Source of the DNA: CBDIDH01 sp965277595
Lineage (GTDB): Bacteria; Planctomycetota; Planctomycetia; Isosphaerales; Isosphaeraceae
DNA length: 64,000 nucleotides
Assembly (NCBI GenBank): GCA_965277595.1
Contig: CBDIDH010000002.1
Coordinates: forward strand, 2,852,001-2,916,000
Direction: 5' to 3'
Shown: one piece after another, positions 18,160 to 27,673 of the stretch
How the letters are laid out: every line of letters begins with the position of its first letter
How positions within the stretch are numbered: position 1 is the stretch's first letter
Notes under the pieces: model-generated
Database searches by the model: none
What the model saw: only the letters and a program-made list of their open reading frames with translations
Told to the model about the DNA's origin: nothing
Made by a program: the position numbers and the translations under genes

Positions 18160-18478
18160 CCAGGTTATCTCCCCGGATGTCGGTTTCGAGTTCCTCGGAA
18201 TGATCTTTTCCGAGGTCGTCGTCGTGCATGAACAGTCCCGCGAAACCGATCGTGAACACGGCGCAGGCGACCCAGGGGGCGAAGATCCCCCAGACGACCC
18301 ACGACGGAATGCCCCAGATCGGCCGGATCTCGTCAACGCCGAGCATCCTGCCAGACCGCCGATAGCCAAAGGCGTAGCAATAACCGCAGCAATACACCGT
18401 GGCGGCGAGCCAGGCCAGGCCGATAATGATCGCCTCGCGCCTGGAATTTTTCAGGACGGGGTCGGGTTCTCGGGTCAC
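18152..18478 (-). CDS. DUF997/YhdT-like small membrane protein
   Basis: A 108-residue protein with two hydrophobic helices (AIIIGLAWLAATVYCCGYCYAF and PSWVVWGIFAPWVACAVFTIGF), separated by the GIPSW-type linker typical of DUF997 (YhdT). The C-terminus is acidic. The family sits beside sodium symporters and probably forms an accessory subunit or stabiliser. GTG 18478 is preferred: GAGGAG lies 9 nt upstream. A longer frame up to 18655 exists only because it reads through the repeat element A2. It overlaps the symporter start, suggesting translational coupling. Confidence 0.8.
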   Translation of the reverse strand: MTREPDPVLKNSRREAIIIGLAWLAATVYCCGYCYAFGYRRSGRMLGVDEIRPIWGIPSWVVWGIFAPWVACAVFTIGFAGLFMHDDDLGKDHSEELETDIRGDNLDG

Positions 18479-18565
18479 AACACGAGGCTCCTCGGCGTTC
18501 CCAAGGCGCAACGAGACACCGCAGCCGTTTTCGCAGGTCGACGCCTTGGACGCAACCCCTGAAGA

Positions 18566-18662
18566 CAGGAGGATTGCAAAGTCTCTCTTTTCAATGACCA
18601 AGGACCGATGACCGATGACCAACAGGCGAAATTTTCGGTCATCGGGACTTTGCAATTCTCCC
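18566..18662. repeat. Heptad-type inverted-repeat element A2
   Basis: The left end CAGGAGGATTGCAAAGTC mirrors the right end GACTTTGCAATTCTCC. The left arm carries four heptads in register (ATGACCA, AGGACCG, ATGACCG, ATGACCA), then ACAGGCGAAATTTT, then the complementary right arm (CGGTCATCGG). It sits in the 334-bp gap 18479-18812, between the S9 peptidase stop and the DUF997 start; nothing else is recognised in that gap. Confidence 0.8.
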
Positions 18663-18812
18663 GCCCCTGAAGATCCGTTCCGCCCAACCTATTTTTAACG
18701 ACGAGTGGCCGGGGGCCGAACAATTCGATTCGATGCGTGAACGCGTGGGCTTCTCTTGCCATCAACACGTTTCGCAACAGCCTTGTTCCAGACGACAACG
18801 CTACCAGATCAT

Positions 18813-21041
<2,229 letters not shown>

Positions 21042-21185
21042 CCGCGACCTCGGCTCAACTGGGTTCGTTTCCCTGGCGAGGACCTCGCCCTTGAGGTCCA
21101 TTCGGCCCGAGAACGCGAACATCGTGAGCCAGTCGACGCCCGCTGTCAACCCCCACAATCCGGCCGACTCGGGTCAAAATCAGAA

Positions 21186-21413
21186 TTAACGCGTGCTTAC
21201 GAGTTTATGGAAACGGGGCGGCGTGGCCGACGCCTTGGGCCGCTCGGGGTTCGTCTGGGTAACGCAGGGGCGTTTGAAGAGGCATTGAAAGCCGTGAAAG
21301 AGCCGGCTCTCGGGCATGATCGAGACCAGTTCCCAGCCGTCCTGCCCTAGTTCGTGGAGAGCGTCGTCAAGCGACGCTTCCACGGTCGCCAGTCGATAGT
21401 ATTCCCACTGCAT
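21186..21413 (-). CDS. DUF4177-like small protein
   Basis: A 75-residue protein whose first 48 residues match the short DUF4177 pattern: MQWEYYRLATVEASLDDALH, then LGQDGWELVSIMP, then a phenylalanine-rich strand FHGFQCLFKRP. The family has a compact fold of unknown function. The C-terminal tail is basic and unlike the family. It lies 144 bp upstream of the S9 peptidase gene on the same strand. The longer frame to 21461 has no ribosome site. Confidence 0.65.
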   Translation of the reverse strand: MQWEYYRLATVEASLDDALHELGQDGWELVSIMPESRLFHGFQCLFKRPCVTQTNPERPKASATPPRFHKLVSTR

Positions 21414-21733
21414 CGGTCGACCCTCTCCAGCTAAGCTCGCGACGGCCGCGGCCGGCTGCAAGCGAGCGAGTCCTCGTCCAGAACCCTAGGCAGGCTGCGT
21501 CGCCTGTCGAGTCCCACCTTGATTTTTCGACTTCCGGACGACCTTCGTTCGGCCACGGGAAGCCTAGGTCTCGAACCGATTCGCGCCTAATCCCGAACCG
21601 GAATTTCGTAGACAACCGTTTCCACCCGATCGTAAAAATAGCCCGAACAGGTAATCCTGGCCGACTTTACTGATTTTTCGTGGTATCCTTGGCCTGACCA
21701 AGGGTGTTCTCTCCGAGAATCGAGGGCGTGGCG
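21414..21733. other. Divergent intergenic region
   Basis: A 320-bp region upstream of both the DUF4177-like gene and the binding-protein gene. It contains a short perfect inverted repeat (CCTTGG-cctga-CCAAGG, 21687-21703) about 30 bp before the binding-protein start, which could be an operator or an mRNA hairpin. No coding potential is seen. Confidence 0.4.
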
Positions 21734-23002
21734 ATGAGGCGACTGGTCCTGATCGTGCTGGCGATTCTGATCGTCTCCGCACTGGGTTTCTGGATCGCCG
21801 CGCCCGTCTTCGCGCGTGTCAAGGCGCCGATCCGGGTCGGCCTCCTGCACTCACTGACCGGCCCGATGGCGATCAGTGAGAAGTCAATGATCGACGCCGA
21901 GATGCTGGCGATCGAGGAGTTGAACAAGTCGGGCGGCTTACTTGGTCGACGGATTGAAGCGATCAAGGCCGACGGTCGGTCCGATCCTCGGTCGTTCGCG
22001 AGCGAGGCCGAGCGGTTGATCTCGGTGGAGAAGGTGAGCGTTATTGTCGGTTGCTGGAGTTCGGCGTGCCGGAAAAGCGTCCGGCCGATCGTTGAGAAGG
22101 CCAACCATCTGTTGATCTACCCGGTCGCTTACGAGGGGATGGAGCAGTCTCCGCAGATCATTTACACCGGCGCCGCGGCCAATCAGCAGGTGGTTCCGAC
22201 GGTCAAGTGGTGCCGCGACACGCTCAAGGCGAAGACGTTTTATCTGATCGGCACCGACACCGTCTGGCCGCGCGCCGTCAACGCGATCATCAAGGACCAA
22301 CTCAAGGCGATCGGCGCGACACTCGTCGGCGAGGAATACATCGGTCTCACCCCTTCGGCCGCCGGTCTTGTGGCCGCGAAGGCGGTCAAGGCCGCGCCCG
22401 ACGTGATTCTGAGCACGCTCGAAGGCGACGCCAATCTCCCGTTTTATCAGGCGATCCGCGCGGGTGATGCCGCCAAGATTCCGGTCGTGACCTTCAGCAT
22501 GACGGAGGACGAGTTTCGCGAGCTTCCGATTCAACGGATGACCAATGATTACGCCGTCTGCAATTACTTCCAGTCGATCGACCGACCCGAAAACCACGAG
22601 TTCGTCCGCCGGTTCAAGGAAAAGTACGGGCATGATCGCGTGACCTGCGACGCAATCGCCACGTCGTATACGAGTATCAAGCTCTGGGCTCAGGCAGTGA
22701 CCGAGGCCGAGACCGATCAAATCGTTGAGGTCCGTCCCGCCCTCCTTCGTCAGAGTCGCAACGCGCCCGAAGGGGTTATCACGATCGACCATAACACGCA
22801 GTGCACCTGGCGCCCATTTTTCATCGGTCGGGTCCGGCCCGACGGCCAGGTGGAGATTATTGAATCATTGCCGAAACCGATCCGCCCGGTTCCTTATCCG
22901 TTCTCGCGAACGAGTGACGAGTGGGAGGCGTTTCTCCATGCCCTCTCGGCGCGTTGGGATGGCCAGTGGGAGTCTCCCACGCTGCGGAAGTCGGGAAGCT
23001 AA
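21734..23002 (+). CDS. Urea/amide-type ABC substrate-binding protein, UrtA/AmiC-like
   Basis: A 422-residue type-1 periplasmic-binding protein. The N-terminal hydrophobic stretch LVLIVLAILIVSALGFWIA is either a signal peptide or a membrane anchor. IRVGLLHSLTGPMAISEKSM, VIVGCWSSACRKSVRP, VAYEGMEQSPQIIYTGAA and RVTCDAIATSYTSIKLWAQA are typical of the UrtA/AmiC group, which binds urea, short amides or branched amino acids. No permease or ATPase gene follows, so transport is unlikely to be its only role. It lies 200 bp before the Wsp-like operon on the same strand, which suggests a ligand-sensing function for that system; this is inference. Confidence 0.88.
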   Translation: MRRLVLIVLAILIVSALGFWIAAPVFARVKAPIRVGLLHSLTGPMAISEKSMIDAEMLAIEELNKSGGLLGRRIEAIKADGRSDPRSFASEAERLISVEKVSVIVGCWSSACRKSVRPIVEKANHLLIYPVAYEGMEQSPQIIYTGAAANQQVVPTVKWCRDTLKAKTFYLIGTDTVWPRAVNAIIKDQLKAIGATLVGEEYIGLTPSAAGLVAAKAVKAAPDVILSTLEGDANLPFYQAIRAGDAAKIPVVTFSMTEDEFRELPIQRMTNDYAVCNYFQSIDRPENHEFVRRFKEKYGHDRVTCDAIATSYTSIKLWAQAVTEAETDQIVEVRPALLRQSRNAPEGVITIDHNTQCTWRPFFIGRVRPDGQVEIIESLPKPIRPVPYPFSRTSDEWEAFLHALSARWDGQWESPTLRKSGS

Positions 23003-23010
23003 TCGCATCG

Positions 23011-23124
23011 AAAGGGGATGGCAAAGTCCTGCTTTTCCATGACCAATGACCAAGGATCAATGACCAAACAGGCGGAATTTCTCGGTCATCGATCATCGGT
23101 TGTCGGGATTTTGCGATCCTCCTG
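23011..23124. repeat. Heptad-type inverted-repeat element A3
   Basis: Left arm GGGGATGGCAAAGTC, then heptads ATGACCA, ATGACCA, AGGATCA, ATGACCA, then AACAGGCGGAATTTCTC. The right arm is the complement (CGGTCATCGATCATCGG), ending TTTTGCGATCCTCCTG. It occupies most of the 202-bp gap between the binding-protein gene and the chemoreceptor gene, so it could limit or process read-through from the first into the second. Confidence 0.8.
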
Positions 23125-23204
23125 AAACGCAACGTCTGTCACTTGAAAACGCGGACGATCCCTCATCCTGAGTTCGAGCCCAAGGCCACGAGAGCCAAGC
23201 GTTC

Positions 23205-25244
23205 ATGAATCTCTCGAAGCTTTTTCGCGGCGATCTGAGCATCAACGCTCGTTTGCTCCTCTGGTTTCTGGCGATCTCCGTAATCCCAGGGGCCCTGGTG
23301 ACGGGTGTGATCGAGTACCTGACCAGCGCCGCGATCCAGAAGACGGTTCGCCGCGGCTTGATGGTCATCTCCGAGGCGAAATCGTCGGCGATCGAGAGTT
23401 ATGTCCATGAACGTCGGGGCGATGTCAGTCTGGCTGGACATCTTCCCTTTGTCAGTGAGGCTGTCAACAAGCTGAGCAAGATCCTCGACAAGGAATCGCT
23501 CGAATCGCCGGAATATCTTAAGGAAAGCGAACGAGCTCGCGAGGTGTTTTCCTATTATCGAGACGCCTACGGTTACAGCAACGCCTTCTTGTTTGACGTC
23601 GAGGGCAAGGTTTTGTTTCGACTTGATGACACACTCGGCGTCGGTACGCATTTGAAACAGGGGCCGCTTCGCGAGACTGAGTTGAGCCAGGTTTTCGACC
23701 GCTGCAAGATCCTGCTTCAGTCGGTCTTTTCCGACTTCCAGATCTATCCCGGCAAGAAGGAGCCGATCGCCTTTACCGCGAGCCCGATTTTCGACGAAGA
23801 CGGAATTCATATCGGCGTGATTATCCTCCAGCTTGGCAATCGCGAGGTCTTCTCGATCCTCAACGATTCGAACGGACTGGGCGAGACGGGCGAAGCTGTC
23901 GCCGCCTTGCTGCGGGGTGACGAGCTTAACGTTGTCGCGCCGACCCGTTTTGATCCCACGGCCTTTCGACGCCGACAACGTCTTGATGGCGATGGCCTGG
24001 TCGCGCTCGATCACGCGGTTCAGGGCGAACGTGGCTTCGGCGAGGTGACTGACGTGAACGGCCGACAGGTTATCGCCGTCTGGTCATATATTCCCTCGCT
24101 GCGCTGGGGCCTGGTCGTCAAACAAGATGTGACCGAGGCGTATGAGCTGGTCCATCGCCTTCGGATGGTGATCGCGGGCCTTTCGCTCATCACGCTCCTG
24201 GTTGTCTTCTTCGTGGCGCGCAAGGTCGCGCATTCGCTTTCCAGGCCGATCCACGCGGTGGTTGACGCGGCGAACGAGATTGCCGGCGGAAACCTCACGA
24301 CCCAGCTCGACATCGTGGCGCGTGGCGAGGTCGGCATGCTCGTCCGGGCCGTTCGCAAGATGAATCAGGACTTGCGATCGCTGATCGGCCGGGTTCAGAA
24401 GTCAAGTATCACGCTGATGTCCGCGGCGACCGAGATTGCCGCGACGTCTCGCCAGCAGGAACAGACGGTGAACGCCTACGGCGCGTCGACCAACGAGGCC
24501 GCCGCGGCCGTCAAGGAAATCTCGGCGACCGGCCAGGAGCTTCTCAGGACGATGACCGAGGTCAACAGCGTCGCCAGCGACACCGCCCGGATGGCGACGC
24601 ACGGTCAGGAAAGCCTTGCCGGGATGGACAAGACGATGCGGTCGCTGGCCGACTCGACAACCTCGATCGGCTCCAAGCTTTCGGTCATCAGCGAGCGCGC
24701 GGCAACCGTGAATCTTGTCGTGACCACGATCACGAAGGTTGCCGACCAGACCAACCTGCTCTCGATCAACGCCGCGATCGAGGCCGAAAAAGCCGGTGAA
24801 TATGGCCTTGGCTTCCTCGTCGTCGCCCGGGAAATTCGCCGCCTCGCCGACCAGACCGCCGTTTCCACGCTGGATATCGACCGCATGGTCAAGGAGATGC
24901 AATACAGCGTCTCCGCCGGTGTAATGGAGATGGACAAGTTCAGCGACCAGGTCCGCCAGGGGGTTCGCGAGGCCGCGCACCTCGGCGAGCAACTCGGCCA
25001 GATCATCCACGCTGTTCAGGGCCTGACCGATCGCTTTGATCAGGTCACCGAAGGCATGCGCGTTCAGGCCCAGGGGGCTGACCAGATTCGAGAGGCGATC
25101 GTTCATCTCAGTGATGGCGTGAACCAGACCTTGACCTCGCTCCGCGAGTTCAATCAGGCGACCGCCCAGCTTCGCGAGGCTGTGGGCGGGCTCAAGGATG
25201 AGGTTTCACGGTTCCGGGTGGACCCGGCGCCCACCCTGACCTGA
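23205..25244 (+). CDS. WspA-like methyl-accepting chemoreceptor
   Basis: A 679-residue inner-membrane receptor. Transmembrane helices lie at about 15-36 (ARLLLWFLAISVIPGALVTG) and 319-338 (LRMVIAGLSLITLLVVFFVA), bracketing a ~280-residue periplasmic Cache-like sensor. HAMP follows at 339-392, then the coiled-coil signalling domain. The hairpin tip TNLLSINAAIEAEKAGEYG and the flank LADQTAVSTLDIDRMVKEMQ match the WspA class rather than flagellar chemotaxis receptors. Candidate methylation residues are in SRQQEQTVNAYG. There is no C-terminal CheR/CheB tether pentapeptide. It starts the operon that continues to 32218. Confidence 0.95.
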   Translation: MNLSKLFRGDLSINARLLLWFLAISVIPGALVTGVIEYLTSAAIQKTVRRGLMVISEAKSSAIESYVHERRGDVSLAGHLPFVSEAVNKLSKILDKESLESPEYLKESERAREVFSYYRDAYGYSNAFLFDVEGKVLFRLDDTLGVGTHLKQGPLRETELSQVFDRCKILLQSVFSDFQIYPGKKEPIAFTASPIFDEDGIHIGVIILQLGNREVFSILNDSNGLGETGEAVAALLRGDELNVVAPTRFDPTAFRRRQRLDGDGLVALDHAVQGERGFGEVTDVNGRQVIAVWSYIPSLRWGLVVKQDVTEAYELVHRLRMVIAGLSLITLLVVFFVARKVAHSLSRPIHAVVDAANEIAGGNLTTQLDIVARGEVGMLVRAVRKMNQDLRSLIGRVQKSSITLMSAATEIAATSRQQEQTVNAYGASTNEAAAAVKEISATGQELLRTMTEVNSVASDTARMATHGQESLAGMDKTMRSLADSTTSIGSKLSVISERAATVNLVVTTITKVADQTNLLSINAAIEAEKAGEYGLGFLVVAREIRRLADQTAVSTLDIDRMVKEMQYSVSAGVMEMDKFSDQVRQGVREAAHLGEQLGQIIHAVQGLTDRFDQVTEGMRVQAQGADQIREAIVHLSDGVNQTLTSLREFNQATAQLREAVGGLKDEVSRFRVDPAPTLT

Positions 25245-25263
25245 TTGACCGAGAGGTCTCTCA

Positions 25264-25728
25264 ATGCTGATCCTCACCTTCCGGACCGGCGACAGCCTTT
25301 ACGCGTTTGACGCCCTCCGCGTGGTCGAAGTGATTCCTCGGGTCAAGCTTCGGCCCGTCCCGCATGCGCCCGAGTTCCTGGCTGGCCTCTTGAGTTACCG
25401 AGGGCAGGCCGTGCCAGTTCTTGATTTCGGAATCCTCGCCGTTGCGACGCCGTCGCGCGACGCCCTCAGCACGCGTTTGATCGTCTCCGAGTTCACCGGC
25501 CACGACGGCTCCCGACGTCTCGTCGGCGTGATTGCCGAGCAGGTCAGCGACCTCAAAAAAGTGGAACCGGCGCAGGTCATCTCACCCGCGATGCATCTTG
25601 ACGAGGCGCCTTACCTCGGCGCTCTCTTGCGGGTTGACGAGAGCCTGGTACAACTCATCGAGGCAAACCTGTTATTCTCAGAACGCGTCCAGGACGCGCT
25701 CTACGGTCGGGAGAAGGAGCCCGGATGA
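25264..25728 (+). CDS. CheW-type coupling protein, WspB-like
   Basis: A 154-residue single-domain CheW adaptor (LTFRTGDSLYAFDALRVVEV, SYRGQAVPVLDF, LVGVIAEQVSDL) linking the receptor to the kinase. It starts 19 bp after the receptor gene with GAGAGG upstream. Its stop overlaps the ATG of the CheR gene by 4 nt. Position and size correspond to WspB. Confidence 0.92.
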   Translation: MLILTFRTGDSLYAFDALRVVEVIPRVKLRPVPHAPEFLAGLLSYRGQAVPVLDFGILAVATPSRDALSTRLIVSEFTGHDGSRRLVGVIAEQVSDLKKVEPAQVISPAMHLDEAPYLGALLRVDESLVQLIEANLLFSERVQDALYGREKEPG

Positions 25729-27002
25729 TGAGCGGAGACTCCGTCGAGGAACTCCTGCGTCGCCGGATCGGTCTCGATCCCGCCACGACCGGCGCTGATC
25801 TGATCGCGCGCGCCGCGCGTGCCCGAATGAAAGCGGTCGGTATCGATCAAGCCGGCGCGGCCGACTATCTCGCGCTGGTGAACCGTTCGGATAGCGAGCT
25901 GCAGGCGCTCGTTGAAGAAGTCGTCATCTCGGAAAGCTGGTTTTTTCGTGATGAGATTCCCTTCGCTCTTGTTGCCGATCGGGCCGCGAATGGCTGGATC
26001 ACCGATCCGAACCGGCCGCCGCTTCGGGCTCTGAGCGTCCCCTGTGCCCGGGGTGAGGAAGCCTACTCGATCGCCATCGCCCTGATCGATCGCGGCCTTC
26101 CGACCTTACGCTTCCATGTCGACGCCGTGGACGTGAGCCGGTCGGTGATTGATTCCGCCCGACTCGGCGTTTACACCAATTACGCCTTCCGTTCCCGAGA
26201 CCTCTCCTTCCGCGACCGCCATTTTCAGGACAGAACCGACGGCTTCGCCCTCTCCAAAACAGTCAAGGCCGCCGTCACCTTCCATCAGGGGAACCTTCTT
26301 GATCCGGGCCTCTTCGCCGGTCGTCCGCCTTATGACATGATCTTCTGTCGGAATCTCATGATTTATCTCGATGACGGCGCCCGCGAACGCGTCCTCGCGA
26401 ATCTTGACCGCCTTTTAAGCCCGACGGGTATCCTTTTTGTCGGCCATGCCGAGCAGCTTGGCCTTCTCAGGCGTTCGTTCCGCCCCGCTTCCGATCCTGG
26501 CTCTTTTGCCTTTGTACGCGCGTCGTCGTCGTCGACTTTTCCCATCCCTGCCCAGGCGAGCCGGGCGATCCCGACGCAACCTCCTCGACCGCCGACGCCT
26601 CGGCCGACCTTGCCGCAAGCCAGATCGCCGGCTCCCGCAATCCGACCCCCTGATCCACCGCAAACCGAACGGCCGGAAACGTCCGTCAAGCAATCACTCG
26701 AAGACGCCGCCTTGCTGGCCGATCAAGGGCGCCACGACGAGGCCGCGATGCTCTGTGAAGGGGTCCTACGCCTGGGAGGTGCGTCGGCGGCTCCTCATTT
26801 CCTGCTCGGCGTGATCCGCCAGGCGGCCGGCGACCGCGACCGCGCCGAGCGTTCCTTTGAAAAGGCGGTTTATCTCGATCCGATGCACGAAGACGCTCTG
26901 CTCGCCCTCTCCTTTCTCGCGCAGCGGCGGGGCGACCTCGATGCCGCCGCCGGCTATCGACGACGTGCCGAGCGCGCCTATCAGGAGAAGCACCCGCGAT
27001 GA
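25725..27002 (+). CDS. CheR-type methyltransferase with TPR tail, WspC-like
   Basis: A 425-residue chemoreceptor glutamate methyltransferase. The all-helical N-terminal domain is followed by the SAM-binding methyltransferase fold: ESWFFRDEIPF, LSVPCARGEEAYSIAIAL, and DMIFCRNLMIYLDD. A Pro-rich linker at about 265-320 leads to two or three tetratricopeptide repeats (AALLADQGRHDEAAMLCEGV, AVYLDPMHEDALLALSFL). CheR with C-terminal TPR repeats is the hallmark of WspC. It would set receptor adaptation. The gene overlaps both neighbours by 4 nt. Confidence 0.94.
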   Translation: MMSGDSVEELLRRRIGLDPATTGADLIARAARARMKAVGIDQAGAADYLALVNRSDSELQALVEEVVISESWFFRDEIPFALVADRAANGWITDPNRPPLRALSVPCARGEEAYSIAIALIDRGLPTLRFHVDAVDVSRSVIDSARLGVYTNYAFRSRDLSFRDRHFQDRTDGFALSKTVKAAVTFHQGNLLDPGLFAGRPPYDMIFCRNLMIYLDDGARERVLANLDRLLSPTGILFVGHAEQLGLLRRSFRPASDPGSFAFVRASSSSTFPIPAQASRAIPTQPPRPPTPRPTLPQARSPAPAIRPPDPPQTERPETSVKQSLEDAALLADQGRHDEAAMLCEGVLRLGGASAAPHFLLGVIRQAAGDRDRAERSFEKAVYLDPMHEDALLALSFLAQRRGDLDAAAGYRRRAERAYQEKHPR

Positions 27003-27673
27003 TCTCGGCGCCCCTGGCGGCCATCCACGGCCCGGAATGCTGGAACCGGATAGGGATCTCGGGCGATCGCTCCTGTCCCGAGTTGCAAACGCACATTCAT
27101 TGCCGGAATTGCCCGGTCTTCGCCGCCGCGGCCGTCGGCTTCTTTGATCGTTCGGCCCCCGACGGTTACCTCGCCGAATGGGCGGACTTCCTCGCCACGC
27201 CGCTTCAACCGACCGACAGCCGCGATATCAGTCTCCTGATCTTCCGACTCAACGGCGAATGGCTCGCCTTTCGCACCGTGATCGTTGTCGAGGTCACGTC
27301 GCCGCGGCCTCTTCATCGCGTTCCGCACCGATCCAACGACAAGCTCGCCGGTCTCGTCGCCCTGCGAGGTCAGTTGCAGCTACAGGTCTCCTTGCACGGC
27401 CTTCTCGGCATCGATCCCGATGACGCCGGCATCTCCGCCTCGGCCACGCCTCGGCTGGTCGTGATCAAACGCGAGGCGTTCACCTGGGCCTTTCTCGCCG
27501 ATGAGGTTCGCGGCGTCGGTCGCTTTTCCAAGAATTATCTGACGAGTGTTCCCTCCACGCTCGCCAATCCGGCGACGAGTTTTAGCCAGTCTGTGTTATC
27601 CTGGCGAGGGCAGAGCGTCGGCGTTCTTGACGACCAGCGCGTCTTCGCGGCCCTCAAGGGGCTGTCCCGATGA
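26999..27673 (+). CDS. Second CheW-type protein with Cys motif, WspD-like
   Basis: A 224-residue coupling protein. The N-terminal ~70 residues hold ECWNRIGISGDRSCPELQTH followed by HCRNCPVF, four cysteines and two histidines in a compact block that characterises WspD. The CheW fold follows (LLIFRLNGEWLAFRTVIVVE, LVALRGQLQLQVSL, FLADEVRGVGRF). It probably joins the kinase-receptor array; whether the Cys/His block binds a metal is not established. It overlaps neighbouring genes by 4 nt on both sides. Confidence 0.93.
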   Translation: MISAPLAAIHGPECWNRIGISGDRSCPELQTHIHCRNCPVFAAAAVGFFDRSAPDGYLAEWADFLATPLQPTDSRDISLLIFRLNGEWLAFRTVIVVEVTSPRPLHRVPHRSNDKLAGLVALRGQLQLQVSLHGLLGIDPDDAGISASATPRLVVIKREAFTWAFLADEVRGVGRFSKNYLTSVPSTLANPATSFSQSVLSWRGQSVGVLDDQRVFAALKGLSR

